A DNA stretch of 64,000 nucleotides. It comes from Alicyclobacillus mali NBRC 102425 (lineage in GTDB: Bacteria > Bacillota > Bacilli > Alicyclobacillales > Alicyclobacillaceae). Positions 55,301 through 63,067 of the stretch are shown here, piece by piece. The position numbers and the translations under genes were made by a program. Location: contig NZ_BCSG01000023.1 of assembly GCF_001570745.1 (NCBI RefSeq), forward strand, positions 19,434 through 83,433, written 5' to 3'. The notes under the pieces were generated by a model. The model made no database searches. It was not told the DNA's origin and worked only from the letters and a program-made list of their open reading frames with translations. How positions within the stretch are numbered: the first letter of the stretch is position 1; the number at the start of each line of letters is the position of its first letter.

Positions 55301-56420
55301 TGTCCTGTTCCGCTTCGCGCAACGACTCCAGCGCTCGGGCCTCCTCGCCCGACAGGTATTCCACCTGCCGCTGAATCCCGTCGAGCTCTCTCTGAATACC
55401 CATCGCCTCGGAATGTTCGAGCGCCTCAAGCTCAGCCTCCGTGCGGTCCGCGTCAGCCTGGACCTCGCTCACCTCCCGTTCGAGCTCGCCAAGCCCGCGA
55501 GCGAGATGCTCGCACTCCTGCTCCGCCGCGCGAACGTTTTCTTGAGCGTCGTCCTCGGCCTTCAGCGCCTCGTGCGCGGCGCGTGCCCGCTGAAACAGCA
55601 CGACGCGATTGTAGCGATCGTACGCCCGATGAAGCCGCTCCGCATGGGTGCGGTGTTGCACCGTCTCCTCGAGGTGCTCCGCATGCTCGTCCAAATCTTC
55701 GAGCATGTTGGCGAGCGACGCGAGCTCCTCCTCGTCCACCGGGGGAAGGGCGCTGTACAGTGTCTCGTACATCGTCGACGGCTTGAATTCCTTGGACAAC
55801 TTGGGCGAGCGAACTTGAATCATGAGGTTCAAAAGATCCTCGTAGGCCCCGATGTCCCGATAGCCGAACAGAAGGCGATTGACGAGCGCCTGGTACTCCT
55901 CCTGCGAGCGAACCACCTGACCCCCTGCTCCCAAGATCTCCGCCAGTTTCGAGTGATCAAGCGGATACTTCTGTCCCTCCTTCAGATACAGGGTTTCGTC
56001 GTACAACACCAAGTCCTTGCCCACGCGCCGCCCGTCCGTGATGGCAAATCCCCAGAATTGCACCGCCGAGCGGCCGCGGGTCGCGCGCAGACCAATCCCG
56101 ACCGTCACGTGCGAAGGCGCTAGGTTCTCGCCGCGCGCGAACTCCATCCACAAGTAGCCGATCCGATCCTGCACGCCACTCTGATCGTCGCCGAGCAGGT
56201 AGAACTCGATCTTGCGATCCCGCGACCCGAACGGATCGAGCCGGAAAGGCCGCTTATCCCCGTCCAGCACGAGCGGCAGGAGCGACTGCATGGTGACGGA
56301 CTTCCCGGCGCCGTTCGGACCGCGTAAGAGCAGACGGCCGTGATCGAACTCGAGAATTTCGTCGTCGTACAGCCAGAAGTTAAACAGCCCCGCGCGGGAC
56401 AGCCGATATCGTTCCGCCAT
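52326..56420 (-). CDS. jetC: Wadjet JetC, SMC/MukB-like ATPase
   Basis: A 1364-residue SMC-type motor. Walker A GPNGAGKS is at 34-41, the signature LSGGEKAM at about 1247-1254 and Walker B IICLDEAF at about 1278-1285. Long coiled-coil arms rich in Glu/Arg/Leu/Ala run from about 280 to 500 and 750 to 1050, separated by a hinge-like region (about 620-720). The closest known proteins are the TIGR02680 SbcC/MukB-like ATPases. It would load onto DNA with JetA/JetB and extrude loops. ATG at 56420 follows GGAGGAG; it overlaps the 3' end of jetB by 41 bases. Confidence 0.92.
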   Translation of the reverse strand: MAERYRLSRAGLFNFWLYDDEILEFDHGRLLLRGPNGAGKSVTMQSLLPLVLDGDKRPFRLDPFGSRDRKIEFYLLGDDQSGVQDRIGYLWMEFARGENLAPSHVTVGIGLRATRGRSAVQFWGFAITDGRRVGKDLVLYDETLYLKEGQKYPLDHSKLAEILGAGGQVVRSQEEYQALVNRLLFGYRDIGAYEDLLNLMIQVRSPKLSKEFKPSTMYETLYSALPPVDEEELASLANMLEDLDEHAEHLEETVQHRTHAERLHRAYDRYNRVVLFQRARAAHEALKAEDDAQENVRAAEQECEHLARGLGELEREVSEVQADADRTEAELEALEHSEAMGIQRELDGIQRQVEYLSGEEARALESLREAEQDIERREKGLHQVEDRRAQCEQRMASGREALERLADATEFAGHSVYADPDADAVYSDDVFERWFAEVELHANRLRHAISLGREEAKASERMADAERAMGEAAKRRDNEEGNLRAAESRLEQAVQAQEDAVFRWYRGLSAISATDEMWRAALYALRAYPDTTYDEVMRPFRRAHEEAVGEHVLREHELQAILHHRNEEKRALEKELAEWRDRRDPEPERSEARTASRRRRQNASSVGAPLYMACEFRDGVDARTQAALERALEATGLIDAWISPSPPDLEPGEEEAWIAPRPALLGYTLADFLRPTVPEGSGLVAVDIENALRTIVIGDESEAGQAAVAPDGRYHIGPLAGHTDEKPQAEWIGYEARRRTKLARIEALEAAIATAEAEIACLEEELAEVRRHRARIEEEMRAFPPEDPLRRAREDVYRHKLRLEEAVEFLRQQTEAYQEARSHWHQREEAWVAERSVWARLSRLEDFVEALEQLQRYRDALHHLRRFYTEYAHLTREATQLAQDIERAVARADAERKRRVELRRECDHLRVRAEALREQLRALGVIDLYERQKELRARKDALRKRREDLETRRRALDEKIGMAKQRLEQAQGVLDDKEAEAERALKALAEEWALGLVDGIAEDLRQPSGRQALSRLAHIVHREIRGAYGSEHEGSARQRLMEELQVVRNVLVDYAIEGTYDEALGRMIVRSVRDRNRPLTPFALWQELVRMEEEQRLYIEERERELYEEIFMRSVGRAIRDKINRAEAWVRQMNRFMSQRDTSNGFALSLEWRPRPAQEEGEMSAERLVALLRKSPELMLPQEMEDMIRHFRTRIDYARQEAEGGGSFREWIYQLLDYRQWFEFRLYFRKAGMASRRELTDSQFNILSGGEKAMAMYIPLFAAVDARLSDARDDAPRIICLDEAFAGVDDDNVRDMFALIVSLDYDFIMTSQQLWGCYDTVPSLSIVEVHRPQDADVVTLIRFRWDGQVRVMDLVHEEEAVRQV

Positions 56421-57624
56421 CGGACTCCTCCTCCTGATCGAGATTACCTTCGTACGCGCCGACATAACGCGAGAGCGCGGGAAGCAGCCACACGTCCGCG
56501 CCTTCCCACGCGGCGAGACGCCATTCGCTCATCATGGTCAGTACGTCGCGCGTCAGGGCAGCCACGCCTTTCTCACGCAACTCCTTGGACCAGCGGGATG
56601 CGTAGACCTCGCGCAGCTCTAACACGAGCGCCTCTAACTCCGCGAGAGGCATGTGATACCTCCCCTGTTGGGCCGGCGCGATGGACGCATGGCCGGCGCG
56701 AATGCGCTGCACGAGCGCATTGGCCGTCAAGAGGCAGACATCCGACAGCGTCGAGTCGCCCGGGAATAACTCGAATTCGCCCATGGAATTCGGCCACGCG
56801 AAAAGCAGTCCCTCGCGGAACCGCCTGCCCACAAGCCCGGTCGCCTGTTCGATGCGATCCACGAGAAAACTCCGCTGCGTCTGGACGTACCGACGCTCCT
56901 CCTCCGAAAAATCCGCGTCGTACACAACGGGCTCCATGAGAAACCTTCGAATGACGCGGTGGCGCCTGTGCGCCGTGGCCCAAGACTCGAACTCGGCAGA
57001 TCCGTCCAAACCGATGAAGGTGTCCGCCTCGTACAGCTCGTCAATGGTCTCATAGGAGGCAAAATCGCGCGGGAACCGGTTCATGACGAACCTGGACACA
57101 CGTGTCGCCTCATACAGCACGTTCTGACTGTGATCGCGCGCCCAAGCGTTCTCTTCGCCGTCCACCGCTTGGAGTACCCCGAAATCCCGCAACTTCTTGA
57201 GCGCCCGAACCATCGAGAGGCGGTGTTCATAGTTCGTCCAGTCGAGCTCGTCCCCGTTTCTGCGCGCCTCCTCGCCGATGGCGTCGATGAGCTCTGACAG
57301 AAGTAACTGTTCCTCGCGCTGCAGTCCTTCGAGGAACCAGAGCGCATAAGCAAACAGCGCGTAATCCCGAGGATTGAGAAACTCGTCGACCCTCATCCAC
57401 GGCTGATGTACCGCCGGTTGCTTCTCGAGCTTTGCAATCTCACTCGTCACCACCAAGGCCCAGCCCGCCATCCTCTGAAACCAGTCCCGCAACGCGTCCT
57501 GGTGACGGTGGACGAGCCGGTACTCGTCGGGATGGTCCTTCTTGGTGATCCAAGGGCGAGACAGCAGGATGCGGGCCGCCTCCTGAAATTCCGCCCGTTC
57601 GTCTCGCGAGCGCCCCCGCCTCAT
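56380..57624 (-). CDS. jetB: Wadjet JetB-like (DUF2398) kleisin-associated subunit
   Basis: A 414-residue protein corresponding to the DUF2398 (TIGR02678) gene of Wadjet type II; in MukBEF/MksBEF-like complexes the equivalent position is the KITE/MukE-type winged-helix subunit. It contains FVMNRFPRDFASYETI, RRYVQTQRSFLVDRIEQATGL and YHMPLAELEALVLELREV, and ends with an acidic tail (EGNLDQEEESDGG). No catalytic motif. The ATG overlaps the JetA stop (TAATG); the 3' end overlaps jetC. Confidence 0.82.
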   Translation of the reverse strand: MRRGRSRDERAEFQEAARILLSRPWITKKDHPDEYRLVHRHQDALRDWFQRMAGWALVVTSEIAKLEKQPAVHQPWMRVDEFLNPRDYALFAYALWFLEGLQREEQLLLSELIDAIGEEARRNGDELDWTNYEHRLSMVRALKKLRDFGVLQAVDGEENAWARDHSQNVLYEATRVSRFVMNRFPRDFASYETIDELYEADTFIGLDGSAEFESWATAHRRHRVIRRFLMEPVVYDADFSEEERRYVQTQRSFLVDRIEQATGLVGRRFREGLLFAWPNSMGEFELFPGDSTLSDVCLLTANALVQRIRAGHASIAPAQQGRYHMPLAELEALVLELREVYASRWSKELREKGVAALTRDVLTMMSEWRLAAWEGADVWLLPALSRYVGAYEGNLDQEEESDGGTISAVPRGAV

Positions 57625-59114
57625 TACTCTTCCCTCCGGATGTGAAATCGGAAGTTGGGCATCTCCATCACTCCGTCTGGAAATGAAACGCGGTGTCGTT
57701 CACGGCTGTTCGGGACCTCAACCTGAATCTGATAGCCCTCTGCGTCTCGGAACCGGTGATCCGGCTTCGACAGCGCGCGGCTCACCCAATGCAGGAGGAG
57801 CCCCCGATCCTCGACCGTGAGCTCATCAAAGTCGGCGATGTCAAACGTCCCCTCCCGAAGCCATCGGAGCTCGACGTCACGCGCACTGGCCTGCGCCTGA
57901 CGCCACGCCTCCATTGCCTTGGCCTTTTGCGTTGCGCGATCTTTAACGGGGGAAACCGCCAAACGCTGCCGCGGCCCCCGCGTCTTCGGCGAAAGTGCTC
58001 GCAGGATGGGCGCCTCTTCCCACATGGAGCAGTCGGCAGAATCGGTCGATCGCGGCGGCTCGCCCTGAAAGTGGCGCGGCACGTACAGGCCAAACACAGC
58101 GGCACCCAGACGGTGCGCCTCCTCTACGGAAGGAAGCCGCATGAACCACCGCGCGAGATAGGACAAATCTCGCCGGCGGCTCACGCCCGCGCGAGCCTGC
58201 TCCTGAAGCGCCAACGCCTGCCGAACCACGCGCCCGATGGCCTCTTTCGTGGCCCGTTCCAACTTCACGACCTCGCTCTCATCGCCATCAAAGCCCATGA
58301 ACCACGCCGCGAGGGACGCCCACTCTTCGCGGTGTACTGACATACGCTCGTCGAATTCACGCCGATCCTCCAAATTCGGGATCTCCATCTCGCCCCGTGT
58401 GACGCTCGACAAAAAATCTTCCACGGCCTCGGGAGAAAGCCCTCGCAGCATGCCCTCGATCTGCGCGCCAAACTGCTGCAATCCCAGCGCGAACCGCTGA
58501 AGATAGCGGCGCAAATCCTCCTTGAACGTTAGAAAGGCCGCCGTCTGCATGAGGGCTTCCGCCTTGGTACTCGAGATCTGCGCGTAATAGTCCACGGCGT
58601 TTTGGTGAAGCCTTCGAAACCGATCCTGTAGTTCCTTCCACAAGGCAAAGGCTTCAGCGGGCTGCATCTCCCCCGCCCCATCCCGAATGTCCCGCAGAAG
58701 TCGCGCGATGATCTCAAGCGGCCCGGCGTCGAGTTCCCCACCATAGCCCTGCACCTGCTCAAGCGCGTCCAACAGCCGCTCGATCTCGACCGCCACCGCG
58801 GTCATCTGATACCGAAATCGCTTCTTTTTGAACTCCTCAATACTTGTCGATTTTGCCTTGTCCTGTTGACACTCCAGGTTGCCCCACTCGTGCAGCACCT
58901 GGAGATCCTGTTCGCACTGCTCGATGGTGTAGCCTTGGATGAGTCCGGTTTCCAACACGGCGCCGTGAACATCCACGGGACGCAGCCAATACCGAAGCCT
59001 CATGTGGTTCTCGTAAAAGAGCCGCATGATCAGACGATAACGCGAAACATTCTCCGCGTTGAGATACTTGAACTCAGATACGGATTTCAGATGCTCTGGA
59101 CCTACACTGGGCAC
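57624..59114 (-). CDS. jetA: Wadjet JetA-like (DUF2397) subunit
   Basis: A 496-residue protein matching the DUF2397 (TIGR02677) subunit of Wadjet type II, likely the kleisin/MukF-like partner of JetC. The N-terminal 60 residues (FKYLNAENVSRYRLIMRLFYE, PVDVHGAVLE) look like the winged-helix/dimer region, followed by helical segments through about 370 and a C-terminal domain with LRREGTFDIADFDELTVEDRGLLLHWVSRAL (read in two parts). GTG at 59114 after GGGGGTGA. First gene of the operon. Confidence 0.82.
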   Translation of the reverse strand: MPSVGPEHLKSVSEFKYLNAENVSRYRLIMRLFYENHMRLRYWLRPVDVHGAVLETGLIQGYTIEQCEQDLQVLHEWGNLECQQDKAKSTSIEEFKKKRFRYQMTAVAVEIERLLDALEQVQGYGGELDAGPLEIIARLLRDIRDGAGEMQPAEAFALWKELQDRFRRLHQNAVDYYAQISSTKAEALMQTAAFLTFKEDLRRYLQRFALGLQQFGAQIEGMLRGLSPEAVEDFLSSVTRGEMEIPNLEDRREFDERMSVHREEWASLAAWFMGFDGDESEVVKLERATKEAIGRVVRQALALQEQARAGVSRRRDLSYLARWFMRLPSVEEAHRLGAAVFGLYVPRHFQGEPPRSTDSADCSMWEEAPILRALSPKTRGPRQRLAVSPVKDRATQKAKAMEAWRQAQASARDVELRWLREGTFDIADFDELTVEDRGLLLHWVSRALSKPDHRFRDAEGYQIQVEVPNSRERHRVSFPDGVMEMPNFRFHIRREE

Positions 59115-59149
59115 GAGCTCACCCCCGGCGAGGCGGTACGCTTGTTTAC

Positions 59150-59155
59150 ATCTTA
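59150..59155 (-). promoter_or_regulatory. -10-like box of the jet operon
   Basis: Minus strand TAAGAT within GGTAAGATGTAA, 35 nt upstream of the jetA GTG. No -35 hexamer stands out. The same TAAGATGTAA string precedes the DJ-1/PfpI gene. Confidence 0.35.
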
Positions 59156-59245
59156 CCTTATTTCTGGGCCCTGGATCGTAATATGCGCGCGGAATGAAGC
59201 GGGGATGGACAACCGACTTCGCGGGGCTCCGCTCGTGCTCATAAG

Positions 59246-59276
59246 GAAAGGCGCGGAGTCCTGCCCCGCGCCTTCC
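59246..59276 (-). terminator. Terminator of the lipoprotein gene
   Basis: Minus strand AAGGCGCGG and CCGCGCCTT arms (plus positions 59248-59256 and 59266-59274), followed by TTTCCTTAT. Confidence 0.7.
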
Positions 59277-59303
59277 TCAAATGATTCGCAATGTGAGAAC
59301 CGG

Positions 59304-59822
59304 TCACTTCACATGAAGTGTAACAGCGCTCGCAATTCCGCTCTCGCCGACCACCGAGACCTGAAGCGTCAATTCCGCGCCTGTCTTCCCGAGATCCTTC
59401 GGCAGTTTCAGCGTGTCGGTGAAGTCTCCGTTGCTGCTGGTGCCGACAATCTGCTGAGCGAGAACCTTCTTTTCGCTGTTGGTCAGCGTGATCTGCACGT
59501 CCTTCTTGGCCAAGTTCGACGAAACGTGGCCGTCCACCTTCAGCGTGTCGCCTGCCGTCACGCTCGTGCCCGCGGCAGGAGCCGTCAAGGCCACGGACGA
59601 CTTGACCGTCTTCGTCGCCTTGCTGGACGACTTCGCCTCGGTCTTATTCTCCTTCTGATTCGAAGCGCTGGCCCCCTTGTGGTCGTGCTTCACCGCGACG
59701 GCTGTACTCGCCGCACCGCTCGACGTCGTGTTGTTGGTGCTCGAGGCCGTGCCACACCCCGTCACAACCAAGGCGGCTGCGGCGGCCACGCTCAACACGT
59801 ACAGAATCGACTTGCGGTTCAT
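59304..59822 (-). CDS. Small lipoprotein with Ig-like/beta domain, unknown function
   Basis: A 172-residue lipoprotein: signal sequence MNRKSILYVLSVAAAAALVVTGC with lipobox VTGC (Cys23). A low-complexity Ser/Thr/Ala/Lys-rich linker (about 24-75) leads to a C-terminal beta-rich domain (about 76-172) with SVALTAPAAGTSVTAGDTL and LTLQVSVVGESG, reminiscent of Ig-like or FixH-type folds. GAGGAG eight nt before the ATG. It sits upstream of the jet operon, probably in its own unit with a terminator. No recognised family. Confidence 0.68.
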   Translation of the reverse strand: MNRKSILYVLSVAAAAALVVTGCGTASSTNNTTSSGAASTAVAVKHDHKGASASNQKENKTEAKSSSKATKTVKSSVALTAPAAGTSVTAGDTLKVDGHVSSNLAKKDVQITLTNSEKKVLAQQIVGTSSNGDFTDTLKLPKDLGKTGAELTLQVSVVGESGIASAVTLHVK

Positions 59823-60004
59823 ACACCCATCTCCTCTTCGTTTTTCGTTTCGGGCTTCTCTGCATGCCCCAGCAACCAATCTGCCACCTGGGTCTCAAAA
59901 CCACCTCACATGTAACCGCTTGAAAGGTGAAGGTTTTGTGACGCCTACCTCAATGGCAGGCCGTATCGCTAGGAATAAAGCGGAACAGAGTCCGCTCAAT
60001 GTTG

Positions 60005-60052
60005 CCAAAAACAAACAGCGTCCCGCCCCCAAATCGGGGGTAGGACGCTGTT
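60005..60052. terminator. Strong bidirectional hairpin terminator
   Basis: A long near-perfect stem: AACAGCGTCC..CGCCCCC (60014-60030) against GGGGGTAGGACGCTGTT (60036-60052); the minus strand then reads TTTGTTTTT. Serves the DJ-1/PfpI gene and perhaps transcription from the left. Confidence 0.85.
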
Positions 60053-60068
60053 TCGCGAGACCTTTGTT

Positions 60069-60737
60069 TCAATGCGCTCCTTCAAGCGCCTTGATGACGG
60101 CTTTCGCAGCGCTGATGCCTGACTGCGGATTTTGCCCCGTGATGAGATGTCCGTCTTGTTCGACGTGATCGGACCACATCGGTTGCGCGACGAACTGCGC
60201 GCCCATCTCGCGCAAGCGCGTCTCCAGCATAAAGGGCACCTTGTCGTCGAGCTCGACAGCGCGCTCCTCTTCATCGGTGAACGCCGTCACGCGCTTGCCC
60301 TTCACGAGCGGATCGCCATTGGAGAGCCGCACGTTGACCAGCCCAGCCGGACCATGGCAAACCGCGGCGACAACTTTGCCGGACTCCGCAAACGTTCGAA
60401 TGAGCGCCTGGAGCTCCGCGCTGTCGGGGAAGTCAAACATGGTTCCGTGACCGCCGGGCAGGAAGATGGCGTCGAAATCGGACGCGGAGACCCTAGACAG
60501 CGGAACGGTCTGTTTCAAAATCTCGACGGCCTCTGCCCATTGACTCAGTTCGCCGTTCTGAACGCTTCGATCATCGATGGGCGCCTGACCACCGCGCGGA
60601 CTGGCGACTGTCACCTCATACCCAGCCTGCTTAAACTCCGTATATGGTTCGGCGAACTCGGACAACCAAAGCCCCGTCGGATGCCCGTCCGTCATCTTGT
60701 CTGCACTTGTGACGACCATCAGCACTTTCTTGGCCAC
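60069..60737 (-). CDS. DJ-1/PfpI family protein (type 1 glutamine amidotransferase-like)
   Basis: A 222-residue class I glutamine-amidotransferase-like protein of the HchA/Hsp31 group. The nucleophile elbow is AVCHGPAGL (Cys about 130), PGGHGTMFD is the oxyanion loop, and YTEFKQAGYEVTVASPRGG holds the conserved Glu. Such proteins act as glyoxalases/chaperones or deglycases. GTG at 60737 is used because GGAAGG lies nine nt upstream; an earlier GTG at 60746 is alternative. Promoter at 60771-60799. Confidence 0.92.
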   Translation of the reverse strand: MAKKVLMVVTSADKMTDGHPTGLWLSEFAEPYTEFKQAGYEVTVASPRGGQAPIDDRSVQNGELSQWAEAVEILKQTVPLSRVSASDFDAIFLPGGHGTMFDFPDSAELQALIRTFAESGKVVAAVCHGPAGLVNVRLSNGDPLVKGKRVTAFTDEEERAVELDDKVPFMLETRLREMGAQFVAQPMWSDHVEQDGHLITGQNPQSGISAAKAVIKALEGAH

Positions 60738-60970
60738 ACGACTCACCCTTCCTTTTTTAATGTCACTTACATCTTACAAGTTTCATGACCAATGCGCAAA
60801 TTACGCCAGACGGCGCTCACCGTGCATCGCGGATCTCGCACTCGCGGGCAGCTTGAAAACCCACAAACGGGGGGATCCCGCAATTGCACATGCGGCGCAC
60901 ACCGACAGCGGAAGCCAGGGGCCAAGTGCTCGCCAGAGGAACCCACCCATACCATCCAGACCGGCGTGAT
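60738..60970. other. Intergenic region left of the IS66 element
   Basis: Promoter of the DJ-1/PfpI gene at its left end. The rest (60800-60970) has no recognisable gene; its short frames have no ribosome site. Confidence 0.4.
60771..60799 (-). promoter_or_regulatory. Promoter of the DJ-1/PfpI gene
   Basis: Minus strand TTGCGC (60799-60794), 17-nt spacer, TAAGAT (60776-60771). The -10 is shared in form with the jet upstream region. Confidence 0.55.
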
Positions 60971-61053
60971 GTGAGCGCCAAGTAGTCCGCACCTAGCGTC
61001 AGGCCCTCTCCTGCGAGACGATCCCCCCAGAGCCGTAGATGGGGGGGATCCGC

Positions 61054-61398
61054 ATGACAAAAGCGGAGTTGGAGGAACTTCGGGAGCTTTGGCGTGCCCG
61101 CGTGGTGGACTTTCGGGCCAGCGGATTGACAGGCGCAGCGTGGTGTGCTGCGCATCAGGTCAAGGAACACCAGCTGTGGTATTGGGTTGGCAAGTTTAAG
61201 GCAGACACCGACCACGACGGCCGTCAACGTGATCATGCTGAGCCGCGTTTCATCCCGGTGCGTGCGGAGAAATCCGCGCCTGAAGTGACGGAAATGCCGC
61301 TGTCCGTACGCGTGGGCCCTGCTGTCATCGAGGTCACGCCCGGTTACGATACTGAACTGCTGCGCGATGTGGTGCGCACCTTGGCCTCGCTATGCTGA
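61054..61398 (+). CDS. tnpA: IS66 family accessory protein TnpA
   Basis: A 114-residue helix-turn-helix protein: ELRELWRARVVDFRASGLTGAAWCAAHQVKEHQLWYWVGKF is the typical IS66 TnpA DNA-binding region (residues 3-45, given here as a longer run only in part: AAWCAAHQVKEHQLWYW). GGGGGGG lies six bases before the ATG. It overlaps tnpB by seven bases. Intact. Needed for transposition in full IS66 elements, inactive here without a whole TnpC. Confidence 0.85.
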   Translation: MTKAELEELRELWRARVVDFRASGLTGAAWCAAHQVKEHQLWYWVGKFKADTDHDGRQRDHAEPRFIPVRAEKSAPEVTEMPLSVRVGPAVIEVTPGYDTELLRDVVRTLASLC

Positions 61399-61775
61399 AC
61401 ATCGGAGCTGGACCAGGGGAGTTGCGCGTGTACCTGGCTTGCGGCAGCACAGACATGCGCAAGTCCATCGACGGATTGGCGGCTCTGGTGCAGGAGTCCT
61501 TTCACCTGGACCCGTTTTCTCCCGCGGTGTTCGTGTTCTGTGACCGGTGGCGGGACAAACTGAAGCTGGTGTGCTGGGAGCACAACGGCTTCTGGCTGTA
61601 TTATCGGCGGCTGGAACGGGGCCGGTTTCAATGGCCGGATACAAGCGACGGCAAGACTCTCGTCATCAGCCACCGGGATCTGAACTGGCTGTTGGACGGA
61701 CTGCCATGGAACCAACCAAAAGCACACCGGAGGCTTACCGCGAAAAAATGGTGTGAGGCCGGCAAACAAGCATAA
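61392..61775 (+). CDS. tnpB: IS66 family accessory protein TnpB
   Basis: A 127-residue protein of the IS66 Orf2/TnpB type: VYLACGSTDMRKSIDGLAALV at the N-terminus, VFCDRWRDKLKLVCWEHNGFWLYYRRLERG in the middle and LSHRDLNWLLDGL-like segment near the end (here VISHRDLNWLLDGLPW). Length and motifs are those of the family, and the frame is intact. The ATG overlaps tnpA's stop. Confidence 0.92.
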   Translation: MLNIGAGPGELRVYLACGSTDMRKSIDGLAALVQESFHLDPFSPAVFVFCDRWRDKLKLVCWEHNGFWLYYRRLERGRFQWPDTSDGKTLVISHRDLNWLLDGLPWNQPKAHRRLTAKKWCEAGKQA

Positions 61776-61777
61776 GA

Positions 61778-62281
61778 TTGGAATACTGCAACCTGTTGTT
61801 CAAGATTGAACGTGCCCTGAAGGACACGCCGCCAGAAGAACGTCACGCAAAGCGGCAGAGGTTAAGCCGACCGGTGCTGGACGAGTTTCTGACGTGGCTT
61901 CAGGAGCAGGGTGAACAGGTACTGCCTAAGAGTGCCTTGGGGCAGGCGGTTTCGCATTGCCTCAACCAATGGTCGAAGCTCACGGCGTTTCTGGAGGACG
62001 GGCATCTGGAGTTGGACAACAATCGGAGCGAACGATCTCTCAAGCGGTTTGTAATTGGCCAGAAGAATTTCCTGTTCGCGAACACGCCACGGGGCGCGCG
62101 GGCGAGCGCCGTCGCGAACAGCCTGGTGGAGACGGCCAAGGAGAACGGACTGAATCCGACCGCGTATCTCACGTAACTCTTTGAACGGATGCCGAACATG
62201 GACCTCAAAGATGAAACGGCGTTCGAGGCATTGTTGCCTTGGTCAGAAGGGTTCCCTGAAGGGATTCGAGCGAGAAAATGA
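61778..62281 (+). pseudogene. tnpC: IS66 transposase TnpC, 5'-deleted and with an in-frame stop
   Basis: Only the C-terminal part of the DDE transposase remains: YCNLLFKIERALKDTPPEERH, then WLQEQGEQVLPKSALGQAV, LDNNRSERSLKRFVIGQKNFLFANTPRGA. The N-terminal two thirds (with the catalytic aspartates) is missing just after tnpB. At AYLT a TAA stop (62174-62176) interrupts; the frame then continues LFERMPNMDLKDETAFEALLPW to a TGA at 62281. The element is therefore dead. Confidence 0.9.
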
Positions 62282-62357
62282 AAATACGAAGGCCCTGCCC
62301 GATTGACGGCAGGGCATCTTCGTGAACGTGATGCGTGAGGTGTGGTTCGGTTTACGC

Positions 62358-62594
62358 TTACGCAGATACGCCCCTCCCACTGCACACCGAGGTAAATCCG
62401 TCGCCCACGAAGCGATGAATACTCTGAGCAAGGCGCCGGAGCGCCTTCAGGTCCATTTCGTCTCCACGACCGAAGGAGTACAGGACCTTGGCTTTTGGCT
62501 GACCGGTCTGTGGATCGCGGTAGTTACGGGCTAACTGCACGTAACCGGTAACCGAACCGTTCTTGTTTTTTCGGCGAATGACGCGGATATACAT
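62358..62594 (-). pseudogene. 5' fragment of an IS1634-type transposase, cut by the IS66 end
   Basis: A 78-residue N-terminal fragment: MYIRVIRRKNKNGSVTGYVQL, NYRDPQTGQPKAKVLYSFGRG and ALRRLAQSIHRFVGD are the start of IS1634-family (IS4-like) transposases. The frame ends at a TAA inside GTAAGCG, the first bases of the IS66 end, so the rest was removed on that side. No remainder of the gene is found at the left of the IS66 element. Confidence 0.8.
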
Positions 62595-62818
62595 GACCGC
62601 ATGATACGACACATACTACGCTTATGTAAACACAAAAACAAAATTATTCAAAGAAAAACGCACACCTACAAAAAAGCGATAGAAGACGCTGCGCATGCCT
62701 GTGGATAAGTCCGACAAGCCGCGCCGCTTCAGGATCCCCATCCATCCATCCATGAGTCTACATGCTCTGTCCAACTGTCAAAGAGGCGCGGCTGCTTACG
62801 TCATCGCGTCCTTGTTCG
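62595..62818. other. AT-rich intergenic region
   Basis: About 220 bases, lower in GC than the rest of the window (AAACACAAAAACAAAATTATT). It includes the 5' end of the IS1634 relic. No gene or signal supported. Confidence 0.4.
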
Positions 62819-63067
62819 TTACGATTCCCGCAAATATACTACGGCTCCTTGTTCGACAAGTAACTCCTTGATGAACTCCGCTTCCATTCGTTCCTCAATC
62901 GGTCCGAATTCGGCAGGAAGATTTCTCAATTTCATCGAGAGATCCCGAAGCATCCCTAATTTATGCTCATAAAGTATCTTTGCAATTGGAATAAGAGAAC
63001 CCCTCCCGAACAGGATCCCACCTTTTTTTGGCATGTGTATTTCCTTTATCAAAACATAATACATCAT
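62819..63067 (-). CDS. Hypothetical protein (82 aa), low-GC
   Basis: An 82-residue product from ATG 63067, preceded by GGAGGGGATC. It begins MMYYVLIKEIHMPKKGGILF and ends KELLVEQGAVVYLRES; overall helical with a basic N-terminal half and an acidic C-terminal half, no transmembrane span. Base composition is lower in GC than neighbouring genes, suggesting foreign origin, in keeping with the surrounding transposon remains. I do not recognise the family. Confidence 0.55.
   Translation of the reverse strand: MMYYVLIKEIHMPKKGGILFGRGSLIPIAKILYEHKLGMLRDLSMKLRNLPAEFGPIEERMEAEFIKELLVEQGAVVYLRES

Larger units (their letters stand above)
51037..59114 (-). other. Wadjet-type SMC anti-plasmid defence operon (jetABCD, type II-like)
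   Basis: Four consecutive minus-strand genes in the order jetA, jetB, jetC, jetD. Each junction overlaps: TAATG between jetA and jetB, 41 bases between jetB and jetC, and ATGA between jetC and jetD. The gene content matches the DUF2397, DUF2398, SbcC/MukB-like ATPase and DUF2399 set (TIGR02677, 02678, 02680, 02679), known as Wadjet type II in published defence surveys. All catalytic motifs read by eye are intact. See separate entries. No other defence genes are nearby, but decayed transposons follow upstream. Confidence 0.88.
60971..62361 (+). mobile_element. Degenerate, internally deleted IS66-family insertion element
   Basis: Contains tnpA, tnpB and the 3' part of tnpC in the IS66 order. 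The right end reads GTAAGCGTAAACC on the minus strand (62361-62349), consistent with IS66 ends that begin GTAAGCG. The left end GTGAGCG (60971) is a weaker match, and no flanking 8-bp duplication is visible (GGCGTGAT versus GCAGATAC), so the left boundary is uncertain. Confidence 0.7.
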
